64,000 bases of DNA from DATJLY01 sp963729295. GTDB lineage: Bacteria; Pseudomonadota; Alphaproteobacteria; ATCC43930; CGMCC-115725. Under the pieces are notes generated by a model that did no database searches, was not told the origin of the DNA, and saw nothing but the letters and a program-made list of their open reading frames with translations. Within the stretch, counting starts at the first letter, position 1, and the number at the start of each line of letters is the position of its first letter. Shown piece after piece: positions 35,520 through 44,639 of the stretch. Position numbers and translations under genes: made by a program. The DNA lies in assembly GCA_963729295.1 (NCBI GenBank), contig CAVSNJ010000010.1, forward strand, positions 124,001 to 188,000. Direction: 5' to 3'.

Positions 35520-36574
35520 TGCGGCGCGGCCTCATCGCCTGGTCGAAAGCGGAGCTGCCCGAAGCCGCGCTCGCCGCGCGCGTCGCCCGCGCGCAGGCCG
35601 CGATGGGCAAGGCCGGTCTCGGCGCGCTGCTGCTCTACAGCAACAACACGCGGCCCGCCGCGGCATCGTATCTCTGCGGCTTCGTGCCCTATTGGTCGGA
35701 AGGCGTGATGGTGCTGCCGCGCGGCGGCGATCCCTATCTCGTGGTCGCGCTCTCGAAGCGCGTCGCGACCTGGATCGAGGCGACGAGCCGCGTCACCCAC
35801 GTGACCAGCACCGGGCGCTTCGGCGCCGAAGCGGCAAAAGCGATCGCGGCGGCGGGCGGCGGTACCGTCGGCGTCGCCGATCTCGACAATTTCCCGGCCG
35901 GGATTGCCGCCGATATGCGCGCCGCGGGCGCCACGCTCGCCGATGCCACCGAGCTCTTCGCGAACCTTCGCGCCGCCGCGGATCCGGCGGAACTGGCGCT
36001 CGCCGGCAAGGTCGCGACGATCGCGCACGCAGCACTCGCGCGCGCCTCGGCGAAGCTCACGGAGGCGACCGAAGCGATCGCCGCGGTCGAGGATCACGCG
36101 CGCGCACTGGGCGCCGAGGAATGCTATGTCGCGGTCGCTCCCGATCTCGCGCGCGACCGGCGCTTGGTGCGCATCGAGGGGCGCGCCGCGCTCGGGTCGA
36201 GCTACGCGATCCGCGCTACCGTCGCCTATAAAGGTTCATGGGTGCGGCTTGCGCGCACGATCTTCCGCGATAGCGCCCGCGCCGGCCTTGCGCGGCAGGC
36301 GGTAGAGCGCTTTGCCGCCGCGGTAGCGTTGCTGCCGGACACAAATAGCCTCGCCGCCATGGCGTCGTGGCTCGTTGAAGGCTGCCGCGTCGCGCAGCCG
36401 CTCGAGCCCTTCGCCGGCTCGCGCCTCGCCCGCCCGCGGGCCCTCAGCCCCGGCATGGTCGTTTCGGTGCAAACCGCCATAGAAATAGATAGCGTGCCGG
36501 TCGTGCTGGCCGCGCCCGCGCTCATCGGCGCTGCGGGCCAAACCGCCGCGCTGCTCGTTCCGCCGCTCTTCTAG
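35519..36574 (+). CDS. M24-like protein without metal ligands
   Basis: A 351-residue relative of the gene before it. An N-terminal creatinase-like domain (LGALLLYSNNTRPAAASYLCGF) is followed by a degenerate pita-bread domain with no Asp-Asp-His-Glu-Glu set visible. ATG 35519 overlaps the upstream stop in TGATG, so translation is coupled and a complex of both proteins is plausible. The same frame is open into the upstream gene only because of its frameshift. Downstream, after ten bases, is a ThDP decarboxylase. Function unknown. Confidence 0.75.
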   Translation: MRRGLIAWSKAELPEAALAARVARAQAAMGKAGLGALLLYSNNTRPAAASYLCGFVPYWSEGVMVLPRGGDPYLVVALSKRVATWIEATSRVTHVTSTGRFGAEAAKAIAAAGGGTVGVADLDNFPAGIAADMRAAGATLADATELFANLRAAADPAELALAGKVATIAHAALARASAKLTEATEAIAAVEDHARALGAEECYVAVAPDLARDRRLVRIEGRAALGSSYAIRATVAYKGSWVRLARTIFRDSARAGLARQAVERFAAAVALLPDTNSLAAMASWLVEGCRVAQPLEPFAGSRLARPRALSPGMVVSVQTAIEIDSVPVVLAAPALIGAAGQTAALLVPPLF

Positions 36575-36584
36575 GGAGCCCGAA

Positions 36585-38261
36585 ATGCCGAATCTCTCCG
36601 GAAAACGTGCCTTTCTCGAGCTGCTGAAGATGAATGGCGTCGAGTTCATGTTCGGCAACCCCGGCACGACCGAGTTGCCGCTGATGGACGCGCTCGCCGT
36701 CGAGGACGAACTGCGCTACGTGCTGGCGCTTCAGGAAGCGGCGGTGATGGCGATGGCCGATGGCTATGCGCAGGCCTCGGGCAAGCTCGCGGCCGTGAGC
36801 CTGCACGTGACGCCCGGCCTCGGTAACGCCATGGGCATGCTCTACGACGCCCAGAAAGCCGGCGCGCCGCTCATCGTCACGGCGGGTCAGCACGATCAGG
36901 GCTTTAACCTCACCGAGCCCATCCTGTGGGCCGACCTGCCGACGATCGCGAAGCCGCTCGTCAAATGGTCGGCAGAGGTGCGGCGCCTCGGCGACCTGCC
37001 GCGCATGGTGCACCGCGCCGCCAAGACAGCGCTCGCGCCGCCCACGGGCCCCGTGTTCCTGTCGCTGCCGGCCGACGTGCTGAAGGATGAAGGCGAGCTC
37101 GACCTGATGGCGCCGACGCGCGTCGCGCCGCATATGCGCGGCGACCCCACGGCGGTGGCGAAGGCGGCGGCGCTTCTCGCCAAGGCCGAGCGGCCGGTCA
37201 TCATGGCGGGCGACATCGTGGCGCAGAGCCGCGCGCTGCCGGAGCTGGTGGCGCTCGCCGAGCTTTTGGGCGCGCCCGTCTATGCCGAGCTCATCCCGAG
37301 CACGGCGTCGTTCCCGTCCTCGCACCCGCTGTTCCGCGGCAACATCGCGCGCGTCGCGCCCTCGACGCGAAAGGTCTTCGCCGAGCACGATCTGCTGCTT
37401 TCGGTCGGCGCCGATCTCTTCTCGCTGTCGCTGCCATCCGACCAGGAAGCGTTGCCGCCGGGCTTTCCGATCATTCACATCGATGTGGACCCGTGGGAAT
37501 TGGGCAAGAATTTTCCGACCGAGGTGGCGATCCTGGGCGATCCCAAATTCACTCTGCCCGATCTCACGGCCGCCCTCTCGCAGCAGATGGGCGAGCGCGG
37601 CAAGGCGCTGGCGCGCGAGAGATTCGAGATTGCCAAACGCGCCAATCTCGAAGCGCGCGAGGCGCTCCGCGCCAAGGCGCGCGACCTACGCGGCAAGCGC
37701 CCCGTTGATCCGCTGGCGCTTCTGGGCGCGATCGGCGAGACCTTGCCCAAGAACGCGGTCGTGATCGAGGAGACGATTTCCTCGAGCGGCGGCTTGCGTA
37801 ATCTCATCACTGCCGACGATCCGCAAAGCCTCTTCGCGCTGCGCGGCGGCGGCATCGGCTGGGGCCTGCCGGCGACTATCGGTGCCAAGATCGCGCTGCC
37901 GGACCGGCCGGTCGTGGGATTGATCGGCGACGGCAGCGCCATGTACACGTGCCAGGCCCTGTGGACCGCGGCGCGCTACAAGATCGGCGTGGTGTGGATG
38001 ATCTTCAACAACCGCTCCTACCGCATCCTGAAACAGCGCGTGAACGCGATGCGGGGCTTCGCCGCGCAGACCGACCGCTTCGTCGCGATGGACCTGGTCG
38101 AGCCCGAGATCGACTATATCGGCCTCGCGCGCTCGCTCGGAGTTTCGGCCGAGCGCGCCGACAGCGTGGCCGACGCGATCGACCTTCTGAAGAAGGGTCT
38201 CTCCGGCGGCGCGCCGCTCCTGATCGACGTGGCCTTGGACCGCGCCTTCAAGCCGGTGTGA
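36585..38261 (+). CDS. ThDP-binding decarboxylase (benzoylformate decarboxylase / acetolactate synthase-like)
   Basis: A 558-residue ThDP enzyme with the usual three domains. The cofactor-activating Glu is at residue 51 (LQEAAVMAMADGYAQ), and the diphosphate motif starts GDGSAMYT and ends IFNN near residue 450. The region FGNPGTTELPLMDAL resembles benzoylformate decarboxylase-type proteins. It lies ten bases after the M24-like pair and is probably in the same operon, so it may act on a 2-oxoacid produced there. It overlaps the convergent hydrolase gene by 14 bases at its end. Confidence 0.88.
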   Translation: MPNLSGKRAFLELLKMNGVEFMFGNPGTTELPLMDALAVEDELRYVLALQEAAVMAMADGYAQASGKLAAVSLHVTPGLGNAMGMLYDAQKAGAPLIVTAGQHDQGFNLTEPILWADLPTIAKPLVKWSAEVRRLGDLPRMVHRAAKTALAPPTGPVFLSLPADVLKDEGELDLMAPTRVAPHMRGDPTAVAKAAALLAKAERPVIMAGDIVAQSRALPELVALAELLGAPVYAELIPSTASFPSSHPLFRGNIARVAPSTRKVFAEHDLLLSVGADLFSLSLPSDQEALPPGFPIIHIDVDPWELGKNFPTEVAILGDPKFTLPDLTAALSQQMGERGKALARERFEIAKRANLEAREALRAKARDLRGKRPVDPLALLGAIGETLPKNAVVIEETISSSGGLRNLITADDPQSLFALRGGGIGWGLPATIGAKIALPDRPVVGLIGDGSAMYTCQALWTAARYKIGVVWMIFNNRSYRILKQRVNAMRGFAAQTDRFVAMDLVEPEIDYIGLARSLGVSAERADSVADAIDLLKKGLSGGAPLLIDVALDRAFKPV

Positions 38262-39147
38262 GCTTCGCCCCGATCTGCTCGAGCGCGGCGCGGCCCAGAA
38301 TTCCGAGGGGATTGGCGTAGGTCTCGCTCATCTCGAAGTGGTTGTAGTGCTCGCCGACGAGCAGCTCGACCTTCTTGCCCGCGGCCTTGAGCGCGGCGGC
38401 GAAATCGCGCGACTGGCGCTGGAACTCCGGCGTTTCGAGCGTTCCGTATGCGAGGACGAGCGGTGCCTTGATGCGGTCGAGATGGCGGATCGGCGACAAT
38501 TCCTCGACCATCTCGTCGGTGAACTTGACGTATTTGCTGCGCGCCGAAAGCCGCACCGGCGCCAGATCGTACATGCCGCTGCCCAGGATCGCGCCCTTGA
38601 TGAAATTGTCGGGCGCGCCATAGTTGCGCCACGGCGCGATCAGGGCGCAGCTCGCGAGGTGCGAGCCCGACGAATGGCCGCCGATATAAATGCGCGCCGG
38701 ATCGCCGCCAATCTTCTCAGCGTTTTTCCAGACCCACGCGATGCCCCGGCGCACCTGCTCGGCCATCGGAAAAAGGCTGCCCCCGGCGTCCTGCACGGAC
38801 ACGAAATCGAGCGCGACGAAAGTGACGCCCGCGCGCACGAACACTTCGGCAGCATAGGCATAGTCCCTCGCGGTGCCGGCGCGCCACGCGCCGCCATGGA
38901 CGAGGATGAAGATGGGGGCGTTTGGCGTTTTCGCGCGGAACACGTCGAGCCCCTCGACCGCGCTTTCGCCATAGGCATGGCGCTCGGGCGCGCCGAGGCG
39001 CTCGCGCACGGCGTCGCTGAGGCTGACGCGGCGCGCGCCGAGTTGGTCGCGATTGGGCGCATAGGCCGCCTGGTCATAGGCCGCGTCGAGCTCAGCCTGC
39101 GTATAGTTCAGGAAGACCTTGGGCTCGCTCGAAGCGTGCTGTTGCAT
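38248..39147 (-). CDS. alpha/beta hydrolase, arylformamidase/esterase-like
   Basis: A 299-residue hydrolase of the hormone-sensitive lipase/kynurenine formamidase type. The oxyanion motif HGGAW is at 84-88, the nucleophile is Ser159 in GHSSG, the acid position reads YGTLETPEF and the His is in EHYNHFEMSE. Such enzymes hydrolyse N-formylkynurenine or aryl esters. ATG 39147 follows a GGAG; a GTG just before is less likely. Kynurenine formamidase would feed the 2-aminobenzoate route, which is in line with the monooxygenase at 51286, but this is speculative. Confidence 0.82.
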   Translation of the reverse strand: MQQHASSEPKVFLNYTQAELDAAYDQAAYAPNRDQLGARRVSLSDAVRERLGAPERHAYGESAVEGLDVFRAKTPNAPIFILVHGGAWRAGTARDYAYAAEVFVRAGVTFVALDFVSVQDAGGSLFPMAEQVRRGIAWVWKNAEKIGGDPARIYIGGHSSGSHLASCALIAPWRNYGAPDNFIKGAILGSGMYDLAPVRLSARSKYVKFTDEMVEELSPIRHLDRIKAPLVLAYGTLETPEFQRQSRDFAAALKAAGKKVELLVGEHYNHFEMSETYANPLGILGRAALEQIGAKLTPA

Positions 39148-39187
39148 CACGAAACTCCATCGGGTTCACTGGCGCCGGGATTCTACC

Positions 39188-40355
39188 ATGGAATTCGCGC
39201 CGTCGACGACCGAGAGGGAGGTGGAGGAAGCGATCGGACGCATCTGCGCCCGCTTCGGCGACGACTATTGGCTGGCGCGCGACCGCGACGGCGCCTTTCC
39301 GCACGAGTTCCACGGCGCGATTGCGGCCGGGCGGCTGGCTCGGCATCTGCATCCCGGAGGAGTTCGGCGGCTCCGGCCTTGGCATATCCGAGGCGGCGGT
39401 GATGATGCGTGCCATCGCGCAATCGGGCGCCGGCATGGCGGGCGCGTCCTCGGTGCACATGAACATTTTCGGCCTCAATCCCGTCGTGCGCTTCGGCACG
39501 GACGAGCAGAAGCGCCGCCATCTGCCGCCGCTCGCGGCGGGCAGGATCAAGGCCTGCTTCGCCGTCACCGAGCCCAATGCCGGGCTCGACACCGGCGCGA
39601 TCGAGACGCGCGCCGAGAAGAAGGGCGCGCGCTATGTGGTGCAGGGTCAGAAGGTCTGGACCTCGACGGCGCAGGTGGCCGACACGATGCTGATCCTCGC
39701 GCGCACGAGCCCGCGCGATGCGGTGAAGAAGCACACGGACGGGCTCTCGCTCTTCTACACCGCGCTCGACCGCCGCTTCGTCGACGTGCGCGAGATCGAC
39801 AAGATGGGGCGCAAGGCGGTCAATTCGAACATGCTCTTCATCGACGGGCTCGAAGTGCCGGAAGAGGATCGTGTCGGCGCCGAAGGGCAGGGGTTCGAGA
39901 TCTTGCTGCACGGCCTCAATCCCGAGCGCATTCTCGTCGCGGCGGAGGCGGTCGGCATCGGCCACGCGGCGCTCGCGCGCGCGACATCCTATGCCAAGGA
40001 GCGCGTCGTGTTCGGCCGCCCGATCGGCCAGAACCAGGGCGTGCAGCATCCCTTGGCCGAGCGCTGGATGGCGCTCGAGGCGGCGCGGCTCATGGCCGCC
40101 AACGCGGCGTGGCGCTACGATCAGGGGCTTTCCTGCGGCGCTGAGGCCAACGCCGCGAAATATCTCGCGTCGGAGGCCGCGATCCGCGCGTGCGAGACGG
40201 CGATGCTGACGATGGGCGGCTATGGTTATGCCAAGGAATATCATGTCGAGCGCTATCTGCGCGAGGCGCTGATCACGCGCCTTGCGCCGGTGACGCCGCA
40301 GCTCATCCTCTGCCACATCGCCGAGCGCGTGCTGGGCCTGCCGAAATCGTACTAG
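39188..40355 (+). CDS. acyl-CoA dehydrogenase, frameshifted near the start
   Basis: A 388-residue flavoprotein once one extra base near 39332 is removed. The first part (MEFAPSTTEREVEEAIGRI...HEFHGAIAAG) is in one frame and GWLGICIPEEFGGSGLGISEA onward in the next. The FAD/substrate blocks ACFAVTEPNAGLDT and the C-terminal MGGYGYAKEYHVERYLRE are intact. The usual catalytic Glu region reads YGYAKEYHVERY. It catalyses alpha,beta-desaturation of an acyl-CoA. It is followed at 10 bases by an amidohydrolase and a 2-hydroxyacid dehydrogenase in one operon. Confidence 0.85.
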
Positions 40356-40365
40356 GAGAGATTTG

Positions 40366-41247
40366 ATGCCGTCGAACCTGCGCGTGCCGTTTCCGCCCGA
40401 TCCCAACCCGAAGAAGCCGAAATTTGGCGTCCCGCCCGGCGCGATCGACACGCATTTCCACGTGATGGGCCCGCCGGAGGTGTTCCCCTTCGTCTCGACC
40501 CGCCTTTATACGCCGCCCGCGGCGCCCGTCGAGCATTGGCTGCAGATGGCGAAGGCGATCGGTGTGGAGCGCGGCGTCATGGTCATGCCGGCGGTGCACG
40601 GCTTCGACAACCGCGTGATGCACGACGCGATCGCCAAGGCCGAGGGTCGCTTGAAGGGCATGGTGCGCGCCAATCCCGATGCGAGCGCGGCCGACAACAA
40701 GACGCTTCACGGCCAGGGCGTGCGCGGCATCCGCTTCAACGCCCGGCCTGGCCTCGAGGGCCATTACGACCGCGACGAGACCCTGCGCATCGTCTCGCGC
40801 ATCCGCGACCTGCCGTGGTGCGCGTGCTTCCACATCGAGGCCGATCTTCTCGTCACGGAGGCGGAAACGCTGCGCCGTCTCGACGTGCCGGTCATCATCG
40901 ATCATTTCGGCCTGGTCGATCCCAAGAAGGGCGTCGATCAGCCGGCCTTTCGCGTCGTGCTCGATCTCCTCGGCGAGAAGCACATCTGGATGAAGATCGC
41001 GACCGCCGACCGGATGCTCCATGCCGGGGCCGAGTTCGGCGACATCGTCAAGCTCGCGCGCGCCATCATCGCCAAGGCGCCCGACCGCACGATCTGGGGC
41101 ACCGATTGGCCGCATGCCTACACTTACCAAGCCGGCCAGATGATCAATGACGGGGACCTGATGAACATGATGATCGACTTTCCGCCCGACCCCGCCGCGC
41201 GCAAGGCGATCCTGGTCGACAATCCCGCTCGGCTTTTCGGATTCTGA
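40366..41247 (+). CDS. amidohydrolase family protein (LigI-like / PDC hydrolase-like)
   Basis: A 293-residue TIM-barrel hydrolase of the amidohydrolase-2 group. The metal/substrate motif DTHFHV is at 28-33 (His30, His32), with further His in IIDHFGLVDPKKG and the catalytic Asp region WGTDWPH. It resembles 2-pyrone-4,6-dicarboxylate lactonase, an enzyme of protocatechuate 4,5-cleavage, which would fit the LigB-type dioxygenase at 53649, but other lactone or decarboxylase roles are possible. ATG 40366 follows AGGAGAG; TTG 40363 is unlikely. Confidence 0.85.
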   Translation: MPSNLRVPFPPDPNPKKPKFGVPPGAIDTHFHVMGPPEVFPFVSTRLYTPPAAPVEHWLQMAKAIGVERGVMVMPAVHGFDNRVMHDAIAKAEGRLKGMVRANPDASAADNKTLHGQGVRGIRFNARPGLEGHYDRDETLRIVSRIRDLPWCACFHIEADLLVTEAETLRRLDVPVIIDHFGLVDPKKGVDQPAFRVVLDLLGEKHIWMKIATADRMLHAGAEFGDIVKLARAIIAKAPDRTIWGTDWPHAYTYQAGQMINDGDLMNMMIDFPPDPAARKAILVDNPARLFGF

Positions 41248-41249
41248 GC

Positions 41250-42179
41250 ATGGCGATCCTGCTTGCGCCGATCTCTGGCCCCGAAAGCGACTGGCGCTCG
41301 CTGCTCGCCACGGCCTTGCCCGGCCGCGATGTTCGCTATTACCCCGAGCTGGGCGATCCCGCCGCGATCGACGTCGCCGCGGTGGCGCGCGTGCCGCGCG
41401 GGTTTCTGGCGAGCCTGCCGAACTTGCGGCTCATCTGCTCGCTCTTCGCCGGGCAGGAAACGCTCCTCGCCGATCCGACCCTGCCCAAGGGCGTGCCGAT
41501 CGTGCGCACCGGCAATCTCGACGGCGACCGGATGATGGACGAGAACGCGCTCATGCACGTGCTGCGCCATCATCGCGGGCTCCCCGACTACGCGCTGGCG
41601 CAGCAACGCCGCGAATGGCAGAGGAAACGCGTGCTGCGCCCGTACGAACGCACCGTCGGCGTGATGGGGCTGGGCCCAATCGGCCTTGGCGTCGCCAAGT
41701 GCCTCGCCAACCACGGCTTCAAGATGGCCGCCTGGGCGCGCTCGAAGCGCGCGATCGACGGCATCGAGGTCTTTGCCGGGCAGGGAGAGCTCGCCTCGTT
41801 CCTGGGCCGCAGCGAGATCGTCGTCTGCCTTCTGCCTCTGACGCGCGAGACCGAGAACATTCTCGACCGCACCGCCTTCGCGGCGATGCCGAAGGGCGGC
41901 GCGATCGTCAATCTCGCGCGCGGCCAGCATGTGGTCGAGGATGATCTCGTCGCCGCGCTCGACGCAGGGCACCTGTCCGCCGCGACGCTCGATGTCTTCC
42001 GCGAGGAGCCGCTGTCCAAGGACAGCCCGCTCTGGGTCCATCCGCGCATCACGGTCATGCCGCATGTCTCGCGCCGGCACGATCCCGGCGACATCGTCCC
42101 GCGCATCGCCGAGCACGTGCTTCGCCTGGAGCGCGGCGAGAAGGCGCAACAGCTCGTGGACCCCGCGCTCGGCTATTAG
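41250..42179 (+). CDS. D-2-hydroxyacid dehydrogenase (NAD-dependent)
   Basis: A 309-residue enzyme of the glyoxylate/hydroxypyruvate reductase (GhrA-like) group. The NAD-binding GLGPIGLGVAKCL has the GxGxxG fold. The catalytic Arg is in NLARGQHVVED, the Glu in DVFREEPL and the His in VMPHVSRRH. It interconverts a 2-oxoacid and a D-2-hydroxyacid in the cytoplasm. The start follows the amidohydrolase stop by two bases, so translation is closely coupled; it is the last gene of the operon. Confidence 0.9.
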   Translation: MAILLAPISGPESDWRSLLATALPGRDVRYYPELGDPAAIDVAAVARVPRGFLASLPNLRLICSLFAGQETLLADPTLPKGVPIVRTGNLDGDRMMDENALMHVLRHHRGLPDYALAQQRREWQRKRVLRPYERTVGVMGLGPIGLGVAKCLANHGFKMAAWARSKRAIDGIEVFAGQGELASFLGRSEIVVCLLPLTRETENILDRTAFAAMPKGGAIVNLARGQHVVEDDLVAALDAGHLSAATLDVFREEPLSKDSPLWVHPRITVMPHVSRRHDPGDIVPRIAEHVLRLERGEKAQQLVDPALGY

Positions 42180-42182
42180 CGG

Positions 42183-42452
42183 CTACTGCTGCGCCTCGTC
42201 GTCGTTCGCGACCGGGACCGGCTTGCGGATGGCGCGCCACGTGCGCGCCACGTCGTTGTCGCAGGCGACCTCGTCCTGCTGGTCCTCGGCCGCCTTCGCC
42301 AGCCCCTTCTTGGCGGGGCCGATATTGGGCGAGGTGCGGCTCATGGCGTCGATATGTGCCTTCAAGGACGCGATGTCGTCGGCGCAATCGGCCATGGCCG
42401 GCGCCGCCGTCATGAGCAGGGCAAGGACGAGGATCAGTCCGCGCAGCGTCAT
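42183..42452 (-). CDS. small secreted hypothetical protein
   Basis: An 89-residue protein with a Sec signal peptide (MTLRGLILVLALLMTAAPAMA, cleavage after AMA near 21). The mature part is about 68 residues with two cysteines (ADCADDI and VACDNDV), probably joined by a disulfide, and an acidic C-terminus. No domain recognised. It ends four bases after the convergent dehydrogenase gene. Function unknown. Confidence 0.75.
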   Translation of the reverse strand: MTLRGLILVLALLMTAAPAMADCADDIASLKAHIDAMSRTSPNIGPAKKGLAKAAEDQQDEVACDNDVARTWRAIRKPVPVANDDEAQQ

Positions 42453-42488
42453 GGGGCCTGGAAACGCTGCGGTGGCGGCAAAAGTTCC

Positions 42489-43415
42489 TTAGGCGGCCGT
42501 GAGCACGATCTTGCCGCGCACGCCGGTGCGGCTCATCTCGTAGGCCTCGCCCGCTTGCGACAGCTTCAGCACCTGCCCGACCTGCGGCTTGATCTTGCCC
42601 TGGTCGACGAGGGCTGCGAGCCGCTCGAACAGCGGGCGCTTGCCGCGAATGTCGGCGCGGGTGATGGTGATGCCGGGGCGCGGATCGCCCGGCGGCAACG
42701 GCGCCGCCGAGATATAGACGAGCCGCCCGCCCGCGCGCAGCACGGCTTGCGAGCGGCGATGCACCTCGCCGCCCACCGTGTCGTAGACGAGATCGAGGTC
42801 CTTGACGCGCGTTGTGAAATCCTCGGTGCCGTAATCGATCGCGAGATCGGCGCCCAGGTCGCGCATGCGGGCGAGATTGGCGCGTCCCGCCGTTGTCGCG
42901 ACCCATGCGCCCAGCGCCTTCGCGAACTGCACGGCAATGGCGCCGACGCCGCCGGCGCCGCCATGGATCAGCACGCGCTCCCCGCTCTTGAGCTTTCCGG
43001 TGTCGTCGAGCGCGATCATCGCCGTGGCCGCAGCGAGCGGCAGCGATGCCGCCGCGACGTGATCGATGCTGCGCGGTTTCTTGGCAACAAGCTCCTGGTT
43101 CGTCGCCAAGATTTCGCCGTGCGCGCCGCCGCGCGTGCCGTCGACCACGCCGAAGACTTCGTCGCCGATCGTGAAATCGCGCACGTTGGCGCCCGTGCCG
43201 GATACGATGCCGGAAAAATCGCGGCCCAGCACATAAGGGAATTTGAGCGCGAGATTGGCCTTGAGGTAGCCCTCGCGGATCTTCCAGTCGATCGGATTGA
43301 CGCTCGCCGCCTTGACCGCGACGAGCACGTCGTCGGGTCCCGCCGCGGGCGCGGCAAGCTCGCCGAACTTCACCGCGCCGGCGCCGCCATAGGATTCGAT
43401 GTAATTGGCTTTCAT
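42489..43415 (-). CDS. NADP-dependent quinone oxidoreductase-like protein
   Basis: A 308-residue zinc-free medium-chain reductase (quinone oxidoreductase group). The groES-like N-terminal domain (PDDVLVAVKAASVNPIDWKIREG) is followed by a cofactor domain with HGGAGGVGAIAVQFAK. It reduces quinones or enones with NADPH. It lies 33 bases behind the cyclase gene and is probably the last gene of the ArsR operon. Confidence 0.9.
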   Translation of the reverse strand: MKANYIESYGGAGAVKFGELAAPAAGPDDVLVAVKAASVNPIDWKIREGYLKANLALKFPYVLGRDFSGIVSGTGANVRDFTIGDEVFGVVDGTRGGAHGEILATNQELVAKKPRSIDHVAAASLPLAAATAMIALDDTGKLKSGERVLIHGGAGGVGAIAVQFAKALGAWVATTAGRANLARMRDLGADLAIDYGTEDFTTRVKDLDLVYDTVGGEVHRRSQAVLRAGGRLVYISAAPLPPGDPRPGITITRADIRGKRPLFERLAALVDQGKIKPQVGQVLKLSQAGEAYEMSRTGVRGKIVLTAA

Positions 43416-43448
43416 GCCGGCGACGTTATCAGAGGCGGCGCCTTCTGC

Positions 43449-44639
43449 CTAGCGTTCGGCGGCTCCCGTTTCCTCGGCCAAGCCGAAGACGCGCTGCGCC
43501 GCCTCGAGGCCGCGGATCGAGAAGCGGCCGACCGGAACGAGCGCGGGGCAGCGCACGGCGAAATCTGCCGAGGCGAGAAGCGTGCGGCCGAGCTCGCCCG
43601 CGAGCTTCTCGATTCGCGCGGCGAGATTGATTGCGGGGCCAATGCAGGTGAAATCGAGGCGCTCCGCCCCGCCGATATTGCCGTAGAGCACCGTGCCGAT
43701 ATGAAGCGCCAGGCCGAAGCGCACGCGCTCCACGCCCGGGGTCGCGTGCGCGCCTTCGAGTGCCGCGATTTCCGCGCGCGATTCCCGTGCGGCCGCGAGT
43801 GCCGCTTCGCACGCGGCGGCGCCGTCACCATCGCCTTCGGCCACGGGGAAGATCGCCAGCAGCCCATCGCCGATGAATTTCAGAACTTCGCCGGTGTGGC
43901 GCGCGATCGCCGGCACCTGCGCGTCGAAGAAGCGGTTCAAAAGATGGGTGAGCTGTGCGGGATCGAGCCGGTCGGCGAGCGCGGTGAAGCCGCGCATGTC
44001 GGAAAGCCAAATCGCCGCATGAATCGTCTCGGTGTCGCCGCGTCGGATCTGCCCGCGCAGGATGCGCTCGCCGGCATGGGCGCCGACGTAAGTATCGAGC
44101 AGGTTCCGCGCCGTGCGGCGGAGCGCATAAATTTCAGCCAGCCGCGAGAGCCCCGGCGCGACGCGGGCAAGCGCGACCGCGTCCTCATCCGAAAATCCCT
44201 GCGCGGCGCGCGTCGTCCAGGAGACGGCGTGGATCTCGCCGCTGGTGAAGCGCAGCGGCGCGGCGATGTAGTCCGTGACGCCGTCGGCCATGAACTCGCG
44301 CAGGACCTCGAAGTCCATGGGACAATCGGGTTCGCAGATGCGCCGGCGCAAGACCTCCTTCGTCTCGTAGACGTGCACGACGGGGCTTTTGAGAAAAGAG
44401 TCGGTCTCGAGCACCCGATACGGAGCGGCGCTCATCTCGACCGGCTTGTCCGGCTGCCAGGTGAAGCGCCGCCCCATGATGTTCGGATGAAGCGTGCGCA
44501 CGAACACCGAGACGCGCCACAGCGGCACGCCGCACGCCGCGATGCGCCGGCACAGCTGGTCGAGAATGTCCTCGGCGGTTGCTGCCGTGGGCGCGCCCTC
44601 GGCAAGCCAGTCGAGGACGTTTTCGATGCCGTCCGTCAT
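43449..44639 (-). CDS. class III adenylate/guanylate cyclase domain protein
   Basis: A 396-residue soluble protein. An N-terminal sensor-like part (about residues 1-180, GAF-like) is followed by a class III cyclase domain with SDMRGFTAL and FIGDGLLAIF (metal-binding Asp) and the Asn/Arg pair in INLAARIE. The substrate-selecting Asp of the IGDxVNLAxR motif is a proline (IGPAINLAAR), typical of one subgroup. ATG overlaps the GST stop in ATGA, so it is coupled to the operon. Whether it makes cAMP is unproven. Confidence 0.88.
   Translation of the reverse strand: MTDGIENVLDWLAEGAPTAATAEDILDQLCRRIAACGVPLWRVSVFVRTLHPNIMGRRFTWQPDKPVEMSAAPYRVLETDSFLKSPVVHVYETKEVLRRRICEPDCPMDFEVLREFMADGVTDYIAAPLRFTSGEIHAVSWTTRAAQGFSDEDAVALARVAPGLSRLAEIYALRRTARNLLDTYVGAHAGERILRGQIRRGDTETIHAAIWLSDMRGFTALADRLDPAQLTHLLNRFFDAQVPAIARHTGEVLKFIGDGLLAIFPVAEGDGDGAAACEAALAAARESRAEIAALEGAHATPGVERVRFGLALHIGTVLYGNIGGAERLDFTCIGPAINLAARIEKLAGELGRTLLASADFAVRCPALVPVGRFSIRGLEAAQRVFGLAEETGAAER

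Noticed and set aside
34406..36574. A continuous 722-residue open frame over both M24 genes
   Set aside because: The stretch 35130-35518 in this frame is Arg/Ser-rich, while the conserved sequence is in another frame; it results from the one-base shift.
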